Shown here one piece after another: positions 25,873 through 35,968 of a stretch of DNA of 64,000 bases. Below the pieces are notes generated by a model. That model was not told the origin of the DNA, searched no databases, and worked only from the letters and a program-made list of their open reading frames with translations. The stretch's first letter is position 1. Each line of letters begins with the position of its first letter. The stretch comes from an uncultured Massilia sp. (GTDB lineage Bacteria > Pseudomonadota > Gammaproteobacteria > Burkholderiales > Burkholderiaceae_D). Where the stretch lies: positions 173,894 to 237,893 of the forward strand of contig NZ_CAJYEB010000010.1 in assembly GCF_913773735.1 (NCBI RefSeq). Direction: 5' to 3'. Made by a program: the position numbers and the translations under genes.

Positions 25873-27141
25873 TCAGGCCGCCGCTTCGTCCTGGCGCGGG
25901 GGCAGGGCGATCTGGTTGTCGACGCTGAACTGGTAGTCCTTGAACACATGCTCGGCGGACAGTACCTGATAGCTGCCGTCGGCCAGCTTGTGCGTGGTGT
26001 CCTTCAGGCGGTAGGTAGTGGAGCCGCAGGTCCAGCAGTTGAAGTTGCGCATGTGCGTGCACAGGCAGGTCTTGTCGAACACCTGGATGGCCTTCTTGTC
26101 CGGGTTCGCCATCACTTCGCGGTTGTACGAATTGATGTAGGCGCAGTTGCCGGTGGCGTCCAGCAGGTAGCCGTAGGATTCGCAGCCCGGGCGGATGCCG
26201 GAGCCGATCGCCGGCGTCTGCTTGAGCATGCGCATCGGATAGCCGGTCGGCGAGACGCCGTTGACGATGATGTCGTCCTCGGAAGCGCGGAAGTATTCCT
26301 GCTTGACGCTGTCCGGCAGGCCGCACTCGTGCGTGACGGTGAAGCGCGTCGCCACCTGCACGGCGCCGGCGCCCTTTTCCAGGAAGCCGACCGCGTCGGT
26401 ACCGGTGAAGATGCCGCCGGCCGCGATCAGCGGGATGTCCAGCTGTTCCTGCTTCATGAACGCGTGCAGCTCGTCCATGATCGTGTGCAGGTCGTACTCC
26501 TGCCAGTCGTCGATGCCGAAGCCCAGGTGGCCGCCGGCCAGCGGGCCTTCGACGACGAGGAAGTCGGGCAGGCGATCCAGGCGCGAGACCTTGCGCAGGA
26601 ACAGTTGCAGCGCGCGCACGGACGACACGATGGTGCCCAGCTTGGCGTCGCGGAAGCGCGGGTGGTCCTTGATCAGCTCGAACGAGCCCAGGTGCAGGCC
26701 GGCCGACATGGTGATGCCGTCGATGCCCGCGTCCAACGCCGCCGACAGGCGCGTGCGCAGGGTTTCCTTGGGCGCGTTCATGGTCAGCTTTTCCATGCAG
26801 TTCACGAAGATCAGGCCGTCGCCCTTCTTCGCCGCCATGGTGGCGCCGACGTGCAGGCGGGTCGCCTCGGCCAGCCGGTCGAGGTCGAACTTGACCGCCG
26901 ACTTGTCCATGTTGTTGATGTTCGCCTTGTACAGCTTGGTCTTGTCCTTGACGAAGGTGGTGTCGAACTTGCGGTCCGACACGTCCTGGACCATGGCGTC
27001 GGAAATGTGGCCGATACCACCCAGGCGGGCCGCCTCGAGGGCCAGCTCGGACGTCGAAATGTCCACGCCCATTCCGCCGATCATGATGGGCACGTAGTCC
27101 TTGTTGCCCAGACGCAGGCAGAAATCATCAACACGTTTCAT
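25873..27141 (-). CDS. Nitronate monooxygenase / NPD-family FMN oxidoreductase
   Basis: A 422-residue TIM-barrel flavoprotein of the 2-nitropropane dioxygenase-like family. FMN-binding and core features include MIGGMGVDIST near the N-terminus, GPLAGGHLG, IAAGGIFTG and GAGAVQVATRF. The C-terminal ~80 residues carry several cysteines (CESYGY, TCLCTHMRNFNCWTCGS), longer than classic nitronate monooxygenases; the spacing hints at a metal or redox site, which is inference. The actual substrate is unknown; some relatives are enoyl reductases in fatty-acid synthesis. The start MKRVDDF is at 27139-27141. Confidence 0.85.
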   Translation of the reverse strand: MKRVDDFCLRLGNKDYVPIMIGGMGVDISTSELALEAARLGGIGHISDAMVQDVSDRKFDTTFVKDKTKLYKANINNMDKSAVKFDLDRLAEATRLHVGATMAAKKGDGLIFVNCMEKLTMNAPKETLRTRLSAALDAGIDGITMSAGLHLGSFELIKDHPRFRDAKLGTIVSSVRALQLFLRKVSRLDRLPDFLVVEGPLAGGHLGFGIDDWQEYDLHTIMDELHAFMKQEQLDIPLIAAGGIFTGTDAVGFLEKGAGAVQVATRFTVTHECGLPDSVKQEYFRASEDDIIVNGVSPTGYPMRMLKQTPAIGSGIRPGCESYGYLLDATGNCAYINSYNREVMANPDKKAIQVFDKTCLCTHMRNFNCWTCGSTTYRLKDTTHKLADGSYQVLSAEHVFKDYQFSVDNQIALPPRQDEAAA

Positions 27142-27310
27142 TGCACTCCTTAACACCACAAATTCGCTCCCGGCGCGCGTTCGCCCACGGATGGCGTGAC
27201 TGCGCAAGCCCGCATTCTACCCCAGTGCGGGGCCGGGTCGAGAGGGCTTTTTGTCCCACGCGGTCCGCACGATCGTTCGAAAAAGACCGTGCGGACAAGG
27301 ACTTGCGCGG

Positions 27311-27796
27311 TCAGTCGCGGAAGTTGTTGTACTGCAGGGGCAGGTCCTTGACGTCCTTGCGCAGCAGGGCGATCGCCTCCTGCAGGATATCGCGGTCCTT
27401 GCCGCTGACGCGCACGGCATCGCCCTGGATCGAGGCCTGCACCTTCAGCTTGCTCTCCTTGATGAGCTTGGTGATCTTCTTCGCGTCCTCGGTCTCGATG
27501 CCGTTGCGCACCTTGAGCACCTGCTTGACCTTGTCGCCGCCGATCTTCTCGATCTTGCCTTCGTCCAGGAAGCGCACGTCGACCTTGCGCTTGGTCATCT
27601 TGTTCAGCAGCACGTCGCGTACCTGGCCGATCTGGAAGTCGGAATCGCCGAACAGGGTGATCTCGCGTTCCTTCTGCTCGGCCCTGGCCGAGCTGCCCTT
27701 GAAGTCGAAGCGGGTCTCGATTTCCTTGCTGGTCTGGTCGACGGCGTTCTTGACTTCGACCATGTCTGCTTCGCAGACCACATCAAACGATGGCAT
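27311..27796 (-). CDS. yajQ: YajQ family nucleotide-binding protein
   Basis: A 161-residue protein with the highly conserved N-terminus [19 protein letters not shown] and C-terminus [10 protein letters not shown]. The two-domain alpha/beta fold (UPF0234) binds RNA or nucleotides; a Xanthomonas relative was reported to bind cyclic-di-GMP and affect transcription, so a link with the Wsp and GGDEF genes nearby is possible but not shown. It is divergent from murB. Confidence 0.93.
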   Translation of the reverse strand: MPSFDVVCEADMVEVKNAVDQTSKEIETRFDFKGSSARAEQKEREITLFGDSDFQIGQVRDVLLNKMTKRKVDVRFLDEGKIEKIGGDKVKQVLKVRNGIETEDAKKITKLIKESKLKVQASIQGDAVRVSGKDRDILQEAIALLRKDVKDLPLQYNNFRD

Positions 27797-27871
27797 CTTG
27801 TTGTTCCTTTGTTTTGCAAATACGGGATGGCGATATTTTAACGGACAACGCCCGTGCCCGAGGCCGTCCTC

Positions 27872-27877
27872 TATAAT
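27872..27877 (+). promoter_or_regulatory. Consensus -10 box upstream of murB
   Basis: A perfect TATAAT lies 24 bases before the murB ATG, in the 105-base gap between divergent yajQ and murB. No good -35 box is seen at the right distance, so this is tentative. Confidence 0.4.
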
Positions 27878-27901
27878 CGCGGAAAACTTCCGTCCCCAGC
27901 C

Positions 27902-28927
27902 ATGCCAGCCGACCTGCCCCTTTCCCGCGACGTCCAGCTCCAGCCCTTCAACACCTTCCGCATCGCGGCGCGCGCGCGCCACTACCTGCGCGTGACCGAC
28001 CCGGCGCAGCTGACGCAGGTGGCGGCCGACCCGCGCCTGGCCGCGCTGCCGCGCCTGGTGCTGGGCGGCGGCAGCAACCTGCTGCTCGTCAATGACGAGG
28101 TCGCGGCGCTGGTGCTGCACATGGGCCTGGCCGGCCGCGAGGTCGTGGGCGAGACGTCCGACGCCATCCTCGTGCGCGCCGGTGCCGGCGAGTCCTGGCA
28201 TGGCTTCGTCGAGTGGACGCTGGCCCGGGGCCTGGGCGGCCTGGAGAACCTGGCCCTGATCCCGGGCACGGTGGGCGCGGCGCCGATCCAGAACGTCGGC
28301 GCCTACGGGGCCGAGACGAAGGACTTGTTCCATTCGCTGAGCGCGTTCGACTTCGCCACCGGCGCGGTGCGCACGATGACCGCGGCCGACTGCCGCTTCG
28401 GCTACCGCGACAGCGTGTTCAAGCACCCGGAAGGCGCGCAGCTGGTGGTGCTGGACGTCACCTTCGCGCTGCCGCGCGCCTGGGCGCCGAACCTGCGCTA
28501 CGCCGAGCTGGCCAATGCGCTGGCCGGCACCGCCGCCCCGACGCCGCGCGCCGTGGCCGACGCCGTGATCGCGATCCGGCGGCGCAAGCTGCCCGATCCG
28601 GCCGAGATCGGCAATGCCGGCAGCTTCTTCAAGAATCCGGTGGTGTCGGCCGCGCAGTGCGCGCGCCTGCTGCAGGCGTGGCCGGACCTGGTGCACCATC
28701 GCCAGCCCGACGGCGCCGAAAAGCTGGCGGCCGGCTGGCTGATCGACCGCTGCGGCTGGAAGGGCAGGAACCTGGGCCGCGCCGGCGTCTATCCGCAGCA
28801 GGCGCTGGTGCTGGTCAACCTCGGCGGCGCCAGCGGCGCCGAGGTGCGGGCGCTGGCGCGCGCGATCCAGGACGACGTGCGTGCGCGCTTCGGCGTGGAG
28901 CTGGAGCCGGAACCCGTCATGGTCTGA
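27902..28927 (+). CDS. murB: UDP-N-acetylmuramate dehydrogenase MurB
   Basis: A 341-residue FAD enzyme that reduces UDP-GlcNAc-enolpyruvate to UDP-MurNAc in peptidoglycan synthesis (type I MurB). The N-terminal NTF(R) motif, the FAD loop [25 protein letters not shown], the catalytic FGYRDSVFK and the GSFFKNP serine motif (Ser as proton donor) are all seen. The start ATG at 27902 begins [10 protein letters not shown]; an in-frame ATG 16 codons upstream overlaps the -10 box and is not credible. Confidence 0.96.
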   Translation: MPADLPLSRDVQLQPFNTFRIAARARHYLRVTDPAQLTQVAADPRLAALPRLVLGGGSNLLLVNDEVAALVLHMGLAGREVVGETSDAILVRAGAGESWHGFVEWTLARGLGGLENLALIPGTVGAAPIQNVGAYGAETKDLFHSLSAFDFATGAVRTMTAADCRFGYRDSVFKHPEGAQLVVLDVTFALPRAWAPNLRYAELANALAGTAAPTPRAVADAVIAIRRRKLPDPAEIGNAGSFFKNPVVSAAQCARLLQAWPDLVHHRQPDGAEKLAAGWLIDRCGWKGRNLGRAGVYPQQALVLVNLGGASGAEVRALARAIQDDVRARFGVELEPEPVMV

Positions 28928-29038
28928 GCGGGCGGCGCGACGGCCCAGGCGGCGTTTCCTGCCGTCCATCGCAAAAGCGACTCCCCGCCGGAAGCCATTG
29001 CCTACAATGGTTTCACTTTCACCACACCGGGAACGACC

Positions 29039-29674
29039 ATGCCAAGAATCGCCTTCGCCCTCGCTGTCTCCCTCGCCTGCCTCGGCGCCGGCGCCGCCCA
29101 CGCCGCCGAGCAGGCGCGCACCGTGCCGCCGTTCACCGCGATCAGCGTGCAGGGACCGTTCAACGTCATCGTCGAAGCCGGCAAGGCGCAGTCGCTGTCC
29201 GTGCGCGGCAGCGACAAGTTCGTGGGCGGCGTGGCCAGCGACGTCGTCGATGGCGAACTAGTGGTGCGCATGCGCGACCGCAACTACGGCACGCTGCGCG
29301 GCGACCAGCACGTCGTCGTCACCGTGCCGCAGCTGCGCGCGTTCAAGGCCGAAGGCGCCGGCGAGATCCGGCTGAACCATATCCGCGGCGAGCGCTTCGA
29401 AGTCGGCTACCGCGGCGCCGGCGAGCTGCGCATCACCGGCGAGGTCAAGGCGTTCCGCATCCGCGCCGAGGGCGTCGGGGTGGTCGACACCAAGGACCTG
29501 ATCGCCGACGACGTCGACATCCGTTTCCAGGGCGTGGGCGAGGCGCGCGTGTATGCGCGCAACCGGCTCGATGCGCAGGTCGAAGGCATGGGCAGCCTGA
29601 CCTATTTCGGCCGGCCGCGCGTGGTCAACAACAAGGCGTCGGGCCTGGGGTCGGTGCGCCAGGGCGACCGCTGA
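29039..29674 (+). CDS. Secreted DUF2807 (GIN-domain) protein
   Basis: A 211-residue protein with a Sec signal (cleavage after AHA, about residue 22) and a DUF2807 beta-solenoid-like domain. The opening [20 protein letters not shown] is the classic start of this domain, followed by repeats such as [12 protein letters not shown] and [11 protein letters not shown]. Predicted periplasmic or surface; biochemical role unknown. It follows murB by 111 bases and is convergent with wspR. Confidence 0.85.
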   Translation: MPRIAFALAVSLACLGAGAAHAAEQARTVPPFTAISVQGPFNVIVEAGKAQSLSVRGSDKFVGGVASDVVDGELVVRMRDRNYGTLRGDQHVVVTVPQLRAFKAEGAGEIRLNHIRGERFEVGYRGAGELRITGEVKAFRIRAEGVGVVDTKDLIADDVDIRFQGVGEARVYARNRLDAQVEGMGSLTYFGRPRVVNNKASGLGSVRQGDR

Positions 29675-29677
29675 GCG

Positions 29678-30709
29678 TCACCCCGGCACCGCCTGGCCCC
29701 GGATCGTCGCCTGCACCCGGTTGCGTCCGCCGCGCTTGGCCGCGTACAGCGCCGCGTCGGCGGCCTCGATCAGGTCTTCCAGCGAGCGGTTCTCGCCGGG
29801 CACGGTGCAGGCCACGCCGATCGACATGGTGACCACGCCGCATTCGGCGCGCGGGTGCGGCAGCAGCAGCCGTTCCAGCTCGGCGCGGCAGGCCTCGGCC
29901 AGCGCCAGCGCGCCGTCCAGGTCCGTTTCGGGCAGCAGCAGGGCGAATTCCTCGCCGCCGTAGCGCGCCGCCAGGTCGGCCGGGCGCTTGAGCTGGTTGG
30001 TCAGCACGGCGGCCGCCTTCTTCAGGCACAGGTCGCCGGCCGGATGGCCGAAATGGTCGTTGTACAGCTTGAAGCTGTCGACGTCGCACAGCAGCAGCGA
30101 CAGCGGCATGCCGTGGCGCCGCCCGCGCTGCCATTCGTAGCGCGCGGCCTCGTCGAAGCGGCGGCGGTTGGCGATGCCGGTCAGGCCGTCCAGCGCGGCC
30201 AGCTTCTGCAATTCCTCGTTGGCGCGCGCCAGCGCTTCCTGGCTCGCGCGCAGCGAGCGGTAGGCGGCGTCGCGCTGCAGGCGGCTGATGTAGCCGGACG
30301 AATGGTGGCGGATGCGCGCCACCAGTTCCAGGCGGTCCGGCAGCTTGACCAGGTAGTCGTTGGCGCCGACCGCGAAGCCGTGCGCCTTCAGGCTCGGCTC
30401 GTCCTTGGTCGACAGCACGATCACCGGCACGTCGCGCAGGGCTTCCTCGGCGCGGTAGGCGCCGATCATCTCGAAGCCGTCGGCGTCCGGCATCACCAAG
30501 TCCTGCAGGATCACGGTCGGGCGCTGCGCCAGCGCCGCGGCGACCGCCGCGCGCGGGTCGGCGACGGCATGGAAAGCGATGTCGGGGTCGGCGGCGAGCA
30601 TGCGGCGGACGGCCTCGGCGATGATGCGCTGGTCGTCGACCAGCAGCACGCGCACCTGGTCGTCGGCGTGTTCCACGGTATCGGGTGCGCTTTGGCGGGT
30701 TTCAAGCAT
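29678..30709 (-). CDS. wspR: Diguanylate cyclase response regulator WspR
   Basis: A 343-residue output protein of the Wsp system: receiver domain with Asp70 in LQDLVMPDADG, a coiled linker (about 140-172) and a GGDEF domain with an intact GGEEF active site (251-255) and I-site RPAD (242-245). Phosphorylation by WspE is expected to drive assembly and cyclic-di-GMP synthesis. It is the last gene of wspABCDEFR, 36 bases after wspF. Confidence 0.93.
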   Translation of the reverse strand: MLETRQSAPDTVEHADDQVRVLLVDDQRIIAEAVRRMLAADPDIAFHAVADPRAAVAAALAQRPTVILQDLVMPDADGFEMIGAYRAEEALRDVPVIVLSTKDEPSLKAHGFAVGANDYLVKLPDRLELVARIRHHSSGYISRLQRDAAYRSLRASQEALARANEELQKLAALDGLTGIANRRRFDEAARYEWQRGRRHGMPLSLLLCDVDSFKLYNDHFGHPAGDLCLKKAAAVLTNQLKRPADLAARYGGEEFALLLPETDLDGALALAEACRAELERLLLPHPRAECGVVTMSIGVACTVPGENRSLEDLIEAADAALYAAKRGGRNRVQATIRGQAVPG

Positions 30710-30745
30710 CGGAAATTCGATAAAAACAAAAAGAAGCCGGCGGAA

Positions 30746-31744
30746 TCATGGCGAATCAACCATTTTACCCAACAACGCGGATGAAATGTCATCCAGCGGC
30801 AGGATCCTGGCCGCGGCGCCCACCTGCGCCGCCGCGCGCGGCATGCCGTACACGGCGCTGCTGGCCTCGTCCTGGGCGATGGTGGCGTGGCCCGCGCGGC
30901 GCATCGCCAGCAGGCCGTTGGCGCCGTCGCGGCCCATGCCGGTGAGCAGGATGCCGGTCGCCGTGCGCTGCCAGTGGCGCGCCACCGAATGGAAGAACAC
31001 GTCGATCGACGGGCGGTAGAGTTCGTCGCGCGGATGCTCGTCGTAGCACAGCCTGCGGTCGGGCGCCAGGCGCAGGTGGTCGTCGGTGGCCGCCACCTGC
31101 ACGACGCCGCCCTCGAGCGCGTCGCCGTCGGCGATCGCGCGCACCGGCAGGCGGCACTGGTCGCCCAGCCAGCGCGCCAGGTGGACGGCGAAGGCGGGAT
31201 CGATGTGCTGCACGATCACGGCCGCGGTGTCGGCCGGCGGCTTCCAGCGTTCCAGCAGGCGCGCCAGCGCCACCGGTCCGCCGGTCGAGGCGCCGATCGC
31301 CACCAGGTGGTTGACCACGGCGGCGGGATGGCCCGGCGTGCCCGGCTGCGGCAGGTTCTTGCCGATCAGCTTGCCGATCGTGCGGATCTTGGCCAGCAGC
31401 GCGTCGTCGCCGCCCTGGCCCAGCAGCACCGGCGTGGCGGTGACGTCGAGGGCGCCGGCGCCGAGCGCGCGGAACACCATGTTGACGTTGTCCTGCGGCC
31501 GCGCCGTCACCACCAGGATCGCACACGGCGACGCGGCCATGATGCGCCGGGTGGCCTCGACGCCGTCCAGCAGCGGCATGGCCAGGTCCATCAGGACCAG
31601 GTCGGGCGGCAGGTCGGCGCACAGGCGCACGGCATCGATGCCGGTGCGCGCGGTCCACGCCAGCTGGTGCTCGCCGCCGGCCAGCAGCGCGCGGCGCAGG
31701 GCCTCGGCGGCGGTCGGGCTGTCGTTGGCGATGCCGATCCTCAC
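30746..31744 (-). CDS. wspF: Chemoreceptor methylesterase WspF (CheB)
   Basis: A 332-residue CheB-type protein: receiver domain (Asp53 in LMDLAMPLLDG) and methylesterase domain with the catalytic triad Ser153 (GASTGGP), His180 (VQHIDPAF) and Asp273 (GMGRDGANG). It resets WspA methylation; loss of WspF in pseudomonads locks the pathway on. The start is a GTG at 31742-31744 that overlaps the wspE stop (GTGA), fixed by the conserved MRIGIANDS N-terminus. Confidence 0.93.
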   Translation of the reverse strand: MRIGIANDSPTAAEALRRALLAGGEHQLAWTARTGIDAVRLCADLPPDLVLMDLAMPLLDGVEATRRIMAASPCAILVVTARPQDNVNMVFRALGAGALDVTATPVLLGQGGDDALLAKIRTIGKLIGKNLPQPGTPGHPAAVVNHLVAIGASTGGPVALARLLERWKPPADTAAVIVQHIDPAFAVHLARWLGDQCRLPVRAIADGDALEGGVVQVAATDDHLRLAPDRRLCYDEHPRDELYRPSIDVFFHSVARHWQRTATGILLTGMGRDGANGLLAMRRAGHATIAQDEASSAVYGMPRAAAQVGAAARILPLDDISSALLGKMVDSP

Positions 31745-34056
31745 GGCGCCTCCCCGGTGTCGAAGGACGGGCCGCCGACCAGGTCCTGCACCGCCTCCAG
31801 CAGCGTGGCGTCGTGGAAGGCGCCCTTGGCCAGGTAGTAGTCGGCGCCGGCCTCCATGCCGCGCGCGCGGTCTTCCGGGCGGTCCTTGTACGACACGATC
31901 ATCACCGGCAGCTTGTGCAGGCGCGGGTCGCGCCGGATCCGTTCCAGCAGGCCGATGCCGTCCAGGCGCGGCATGTCGACGTCGGTGACGACCAGGTCGA
32001 AGGCGCCTGCGCGCAACTGGTTCCAGCCGTCGATGCCGTCCAGCGCCACCTCCACCGCGTAGCCGCGCGCGGCCAGCAGCTTGCGCTGCATCTCGCGCAC
32101 CGTGAGCGAGTCGTCGACCACCAGCACGCGCCGGCGTCCCTGGCGCGTCGCCGCGCCCGCGGCCAGGCGCAGCGGCGCGCCCTCGCCGAGCAGGCGCGCG
32201 ATCGACAGCAGCAGGTCGGGCACGTCCAGCACCAGCGCCGGGGCGCCGTCGTCGAGCAGGGCGGCGGCGGCCACGTCGCGCAGCTTGCCGAAGGTCGGTT
32301 CGAGCGGCTGCACCGTCAGGCTCTGCTCGCCGCGCACGGCATCCACGACCAGGCCGTAGCGCTCGCGCGCCGCGCCGATCACGACCACGTCGAGCAGGTC
32401 GGCGGCGGCGGCCTCGCCGAGGTCGAGCACCTGGGCGGCCGGCGCCAGGCCGACCTGGCCGCCGTCCAGTTCCAGGTACTGGCGTCCCGCCAGCGTGCGC
32501 ACCGCCGACCGCGCCACGCGCAGCACGCGCCCGATGCGCGCGATCGGCAGCGCATAGGCCTCGCCCGCCACGTCGACGACCAGGGCGCGCACGATCGACT
32601 GCGTCAGCGGCAGCGTCATGGCCGTGCAGAAGCCCCGGCCCGGCTGCGATTCGGCGCGCACGCTGCCGTTCAGCGCGCGCACTGCCTCGTGCACGACGTC
32701 CATGCCGACGCCGCGCCCGGACAGTTCGGTGGCGCCGTCCTTCAGCGAAAAGCCGGGCAGGAACAGGAATTCCATCAGCTCGGCCTGGGACAGCGCCTCC
32801 GCCACCGCCGGCGCCGCCAGGCCGCGCGCCAGCACGGCCTGGCGGATGCGCGCGGGATCGACGCCGCGCCCGTCGTCCGCGACCTCGATCGCCAGCATGC
32901 CGCCGCGGTGGCGCGCCTCCAGGCGGATGGTGCCGTGCGCCGGCTTGCCGGCGGCGCGGCGCTCGTCCGGATCCTCCATGCCGTGGTCGACGGCGTTGCG
33001 CAGCAACTGGTTCAGCGGCCCCTCGACCTTCGCCAGCACCGCGCGGTCGACCAGCGTGCCGGCACCGGCGATTTCCACGCGCACGTCCTTGCCCAGGCCG
33101 CGCGCCAGGTCGCGCACCATGCGCGGCAGCGCGTGCACGCCCTCGCGGAACGGGCACATGCGCAGGCCGAGCAGCCCGTCGGCCAGGCGCGCCGACAGGT
33201 TCAGCGCGCGGTGCTCGTAGGTCTCGGCATCGGCGATGGCGCGCTGCAGGCCGCCCTGCAGCGGGCGGGCGCGCTCCAGGGCCTGGCGCACCAGTTCCAG
33301 CACGGCCGGATCGCCGGACGCGGCGGCCGCCTCCTGCAACTGCCCGAGCGTCTCGGCCAGCAGGCGCTGCTGGCGCTTGTCGCGCTGCAGGGCCGCGATC
33401 CACGGCCGCATCTGGCCGGCGTGCAGGCGCGCCTGGCTGGCCAGCGCGAGCAGCTCGTCGCTGGCCGCGGCGGCGGCGGGCGTGGCCGGCGCGGCGGCGG
33501 GCGCTGCGGGCGCTGCGGGGATCGGGGTGGCGGGGGCGGGCGGGACTGGCGTGGGCGCCGGCGTGGCGGTCGGTGGCGCCATCGCCGCCGGCGCGGCATC
33601 GGGCGCGGCGGTCGGGCGCAGCAGCGGGCCCGGTCCGCGCCCGCGCAGGCGGCCCAGTGCCGCCACCGCGGCGTCGACGGCGGTCGCGGCGGCGGCGTCC
33701 GTGCCCGCGGCCAGGCGCTGCATCAGGTCGACGCCGGCCAGCAGCGCGTCGACGTCGGCCGCGCCCAGGCGCAGGCGGCCGCGCTGGGCGGCGACGAACA
33801 CGTCTTCCATCGCGTGCGCCAGCCGCACGGCCGTCTCCAGGCCGACGATGGCGGCCGCGCCCTTGATCGAGTGGGCGGCGCGCATCAGCGCTTCCAGCGT
33901 GTCGGGGCCGGCGGCGCCGCGCTCGAGCAGCAGCAGGCCGTCGGTCAGGGCGCGCGCCTGGTCCTCGGCCTCGAGCCGGAACAGGTCCAGCATCGACATG
34001 CCGCTCAGGTCGCCGCTGAGGTCGCCCGGACCGTTGCCGTCGTGGTCGCGGCTCAT
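31741..34056 (-). CDS. wspE: Hybrid CheA-type histidine kinase WspE
   Basis: A 771-residue kinase: HPt domain with His62 in AHSIKGA, a long Pro/Ala linker (about 150-210) in place of a P2 domain, dimerisation, HATPase (QLLRNAVDHGME, LSGRGVGMDVV), a CheW-like domain and a C-terminal receiver with Asp692 in VVTDVDMP. It passes phosphate to WspR and WspF. Start and stop overlap its neighbours by 4 bases each (ATGA with wspD, GTGA with wspF). Confidence 0.94.
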   Translation of the reverse strand: MSRDHDGNGPGDLSGDLSGMSMLDLFRLEAEDQARALTDGLLLLERGAAGPDTLEALMRAAHSIKGAAAIVGLETAVRLAHAMEDVFVAAQRGRLRLGAADVDALLAGVDLMQRLAAGTDAAAATAVDAAVAALGRLRGRGPGPLLRPTAAPDAAPAAMAPPTATPAPTPVPPAPATPIPAAPAAPAAAPATPAAAAASDELLALASQARLHAGQMRPWIAALQRDKRQQRLLAETLGQLQEAAAASGDPAVLELVRQALERARPLQGGLQRAIADAETYEHRALNLSARLADGLLGLRMCPFREGVHALPRMVRDLARGLGKDVRVEIAGAGTLVDRAVLAKVEGPLNQLLRNAVDHGMEDPDERRAAGKPAHGTIRLEARHRGGMLAIEVADDGRGVDPARIRQAVLARGLAAPAVAEALSQAELMEFLFLPGFSLKDGATELSGRGVGMDVVHEAVRALNGSVRAESQPGRGFCTAMTLPLTQSIVRALVVDVAGEAYALPIARIGRVLRVARSAVRTLAGRQYLELDGGQVGLAPAAQVLDLGEAAAADLLDVVVIGAARERYGLVVDAVRGEQSLTVQPLEPTFGKLRDVAAAALLDDGAPALVLDVPDLLLSIARLLGEGAPLRLAAGAATRQGRRRVLVVDDSLTVREMQRKLLAARGYAVEVALDGIDGWNQLRAGAFDLVVTDVDMPRLDGIGLLERIRRDPRLHKLPVMIVSYKDRPEDRARGMEAGADYYLAKGAFHDATLLEAVQDLVGGPSFDTGEAP

Positions 34057-34739
34057 CGCAGCAATCCTTCCAGGCGTTCGCGCAGGCGCGCGGCGTCGAG
34101 CAGGCCGGCCTCGAGCGCGCTGTCGCGGATCACGCCGGCCAGCAGCGGCGACGGGGCGTGGCCGACGGTGGCGGCGGCCGGGCGCATGTCGGCGGCGGCG
34201 TGGCGCAGCACCCCGTGCACCTCGTCCACCGGCAGGGCGAAGCCGTGCGCGCCGGTGGACAGCACCAGCAGGCGCGGGAAGGCGTGGCGGCCGAGCGGCG
34301 GCGGCGCCGCCGCGTCGATCTCGAGCAGGCGCGCCAGCGACACGGCCGGCAGCAGGCGCCCGCCGACGTTGACGATGCCCAGCAGCGCGCCGCGGCTGCG
34401 GTGCGGCAGCCGGTGCACCGGGGCCAGCGGGGCGACCGAGGCGGCCAGTGCCAGTGGCGCCGCCAGCCATTCGTGGCCGATGCGAAAGGCCATGGCCGCG
34501 CTGTCGGTGTGCGGCGCGGGCGGCGCCTGGCGCGCCAGTTCGCGCGCCCAGGCGTCGCGGTAGCCCTGGTCGACGGGGCGCTGCAGGCTGCGCTGGGCCG
34601 CCTGGGCGTACACCGGACAGTGGCGGCAGTGGGCGTGGCGCTCCAGTTCGGGGCAGCTGCGGTCGCCGCTCACGCCGATGCGGCGCCAGCAGTCGTCGCG
34701 GCCGGGATCGATGGCGCCCGTGGTGTCCATGGCGCTCAT
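34053..34739 (-). CDS. wspD: CheW-type coupling protein WspD
   Basis: A 228-residue protein with an N-terminal cysteine/histidine segment (CPELERHAHCRHCPVY, about 31-46) typical of WspD and a C-terminal CheW domain (RGALLGIVNVGGRLLPAVSL). It links the receptor WspA to kinase WspE; the Wsp system has two CheW proteins, B and D. Coupled by ATGA overlaps on both sides. Confidence 0.92.
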   Translation of the reverse strand: MSAMDTTGAIDPGRDDCWRRIGVSGDRSCPELERHAHCRHCPVYAQAAQRSLQRPVDQGYRDAWARELARQAPPAPHTDSAAMAFRIGHEWLAAPLALAASVAPLAPVHRLPHRSRGALLGIVNVGGRLLPAVSLARLLEIDAAAPPPLGRHAFPRLLVLSTGAHGFALPVDEVHGVLRHAAADMRPAAATVGHAPSPLLAGVIRDSALEAGLLDAARLRERLEGLLR

Positions 34740-35968
34740 GCCGCGCCGCTCCGGCGCCGTTCGAAGATGCGCGCGGCGCGCCGGCGCAGGTCGGCGCCCC
34801 GGGCCGCGTCGCCGAGCCGTTCGTGCAGCAGCGCCAGGCCGCACAGCGCCTCGTAGTGGTCCGGGTCGAGGTAGATGCAGCGGCGCCAGCAGCGTTCCGC
34901 CGCGCGCGCATCGTGCGCGCATTCGTGCACCATGCCGAGCAGGAACCAGGCGCCCGCATGCTCGGGCAGGCGCGCCAGCACCTCGCGGCAGGCCTGCTCC
35001 GCCTGCGCGAGGCGCCCGGCGTCGGCGTGGCGCTGGGCCTGGGCCAGCAGGTCGGCCGGTGCCGGGCGCGGGCGCGGCGCTGGCCGGGTCGGTGCAAACT
35101 CCGGCGCGGACCCCGGCGCGGCCGGCGCAACCATGGGCGCGGCGGGCGCGGCATCGTTCGCGGCGGACGGCGCGGGCCGGCGCGGCCGCGCGGCGGCGCC
35201 GGCCGCCAGCCGGCGCAGGGCGAACGGCGCCTCGGGTGCATCGGCCAAGAAGCCGTTGCGGCAGAACGTCGGCGCCTCGGCGTAGCCGGACAGCAGCAGG
35301 CCGTCGTGCGCCAGCAGCGCGTGCAGCACGGCGGCGGCGCGGGCGCCGCCGGCGGCGTCGAAATAGATCAGCAGGTTGCGGCAGAACGCCAGGTCGTAGC
35401 GGCCCGCCTGCGCCAGCGTGTCCAGCGCGAACAGGTTGCCCTGGGCGAAGTCGACGTAGGCGCGCGCCGCCGCCGAGACGACCCATTCGTCGCCGTCGCG
35501 CACGCAGTGGCGCGCGCGGAACTCGAGGTCGGCGCCACGGAAGGCATTGCGTCCGTAGCGGCCGGCGCGGGCGCGCGCGATGGCGCCGGCGGACAGGTCG
35601 ACGGCGTCGATGCGGCACTGGCGGGCATCGATGCCGGCGTCGAGCAGGGCCATCGCCATCGAATACGGTTCCTCGCCGCCGGCGCAGGGCAGGGACAGGA
35701 TGCGCACCGGCTGGCCCGGGCGCGCCTGCAGGCGCACCCGCACGAAGGCGAGGGCGGCGTCGAACACGGCGGGATCGCGGAACAGCCAGGATTCCGGTAC
35801 CACCACCAGGTCGACCAGGGCGTCGAATTCCGCCGTGCCGGGCTGCGGCGAATAGGCCGCGCGCGCCGGCGCCGCGCCGCAGGCCAGGCGCTCGCGCACG
35901 GCGCGTTCGACGCTGGCCGCGTCGAGCAGCAGGCCGGTGGCCTGTTCGAGCGCGTGGCGCAGGCTCAT
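34736..35968 (-). CDS. wspC: CheR-type receptor methyltransferase WspC with TPR tail
   Basis: A 410-residue protein: CheR methyltransferase (SAM-binding LSLPCAGGEEPYSMAM; DLAFCRNLLIYFD), then an Ala/Pro linker (about 255-305) and TPR repeats (about 305-395) as in WspC. It adds methyl groups to WspA, opposing WspF. Start overlaps the wspB stop by ATGA (35965-35968). Confidence 0.93.
   Translation of the reverse strand: MSLRHALEQATGLLLDAASVERAVRERLACGAAPARAAYSPQPGTAEFDALVDLVVVPESWLFRDPAVFDAALAFVRVRLQARPGQPVRILSLPCAGGEEPYSMAMALLDAGIDARQCRIDAVDLSAGAIARARAGRYGRNAFRGADLEFRARHCVRDGDEWVVSAAARAYVDFAQGNLFALDTLAQAGRYDLAFCRNLLIYFDAAGGARAAAVLHALLAHDGLLLSGYAEAPTFCRNGFLADAPEAPFALRRLAAGAAARPRRPAPSAANDAAPAAPMVAPAAPGSAPEFAPTRPAPRPRPAPADLLAQAQRHADAGRLAQAEQACREVLARLPEHAGAWFLLGMVHECAHDARAAERCWRRCIYLDPDHYEALCGLALLHERLGDAARGADLRRRAARIFERRRSGAA

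Noticed and set aside
27263..27296. Terminator between yajQ and the oxidoreductase gene
   Set aside because: A 9-bp stem exists, but the loop is 16 bases and no T-tract follows it on the minus strand.
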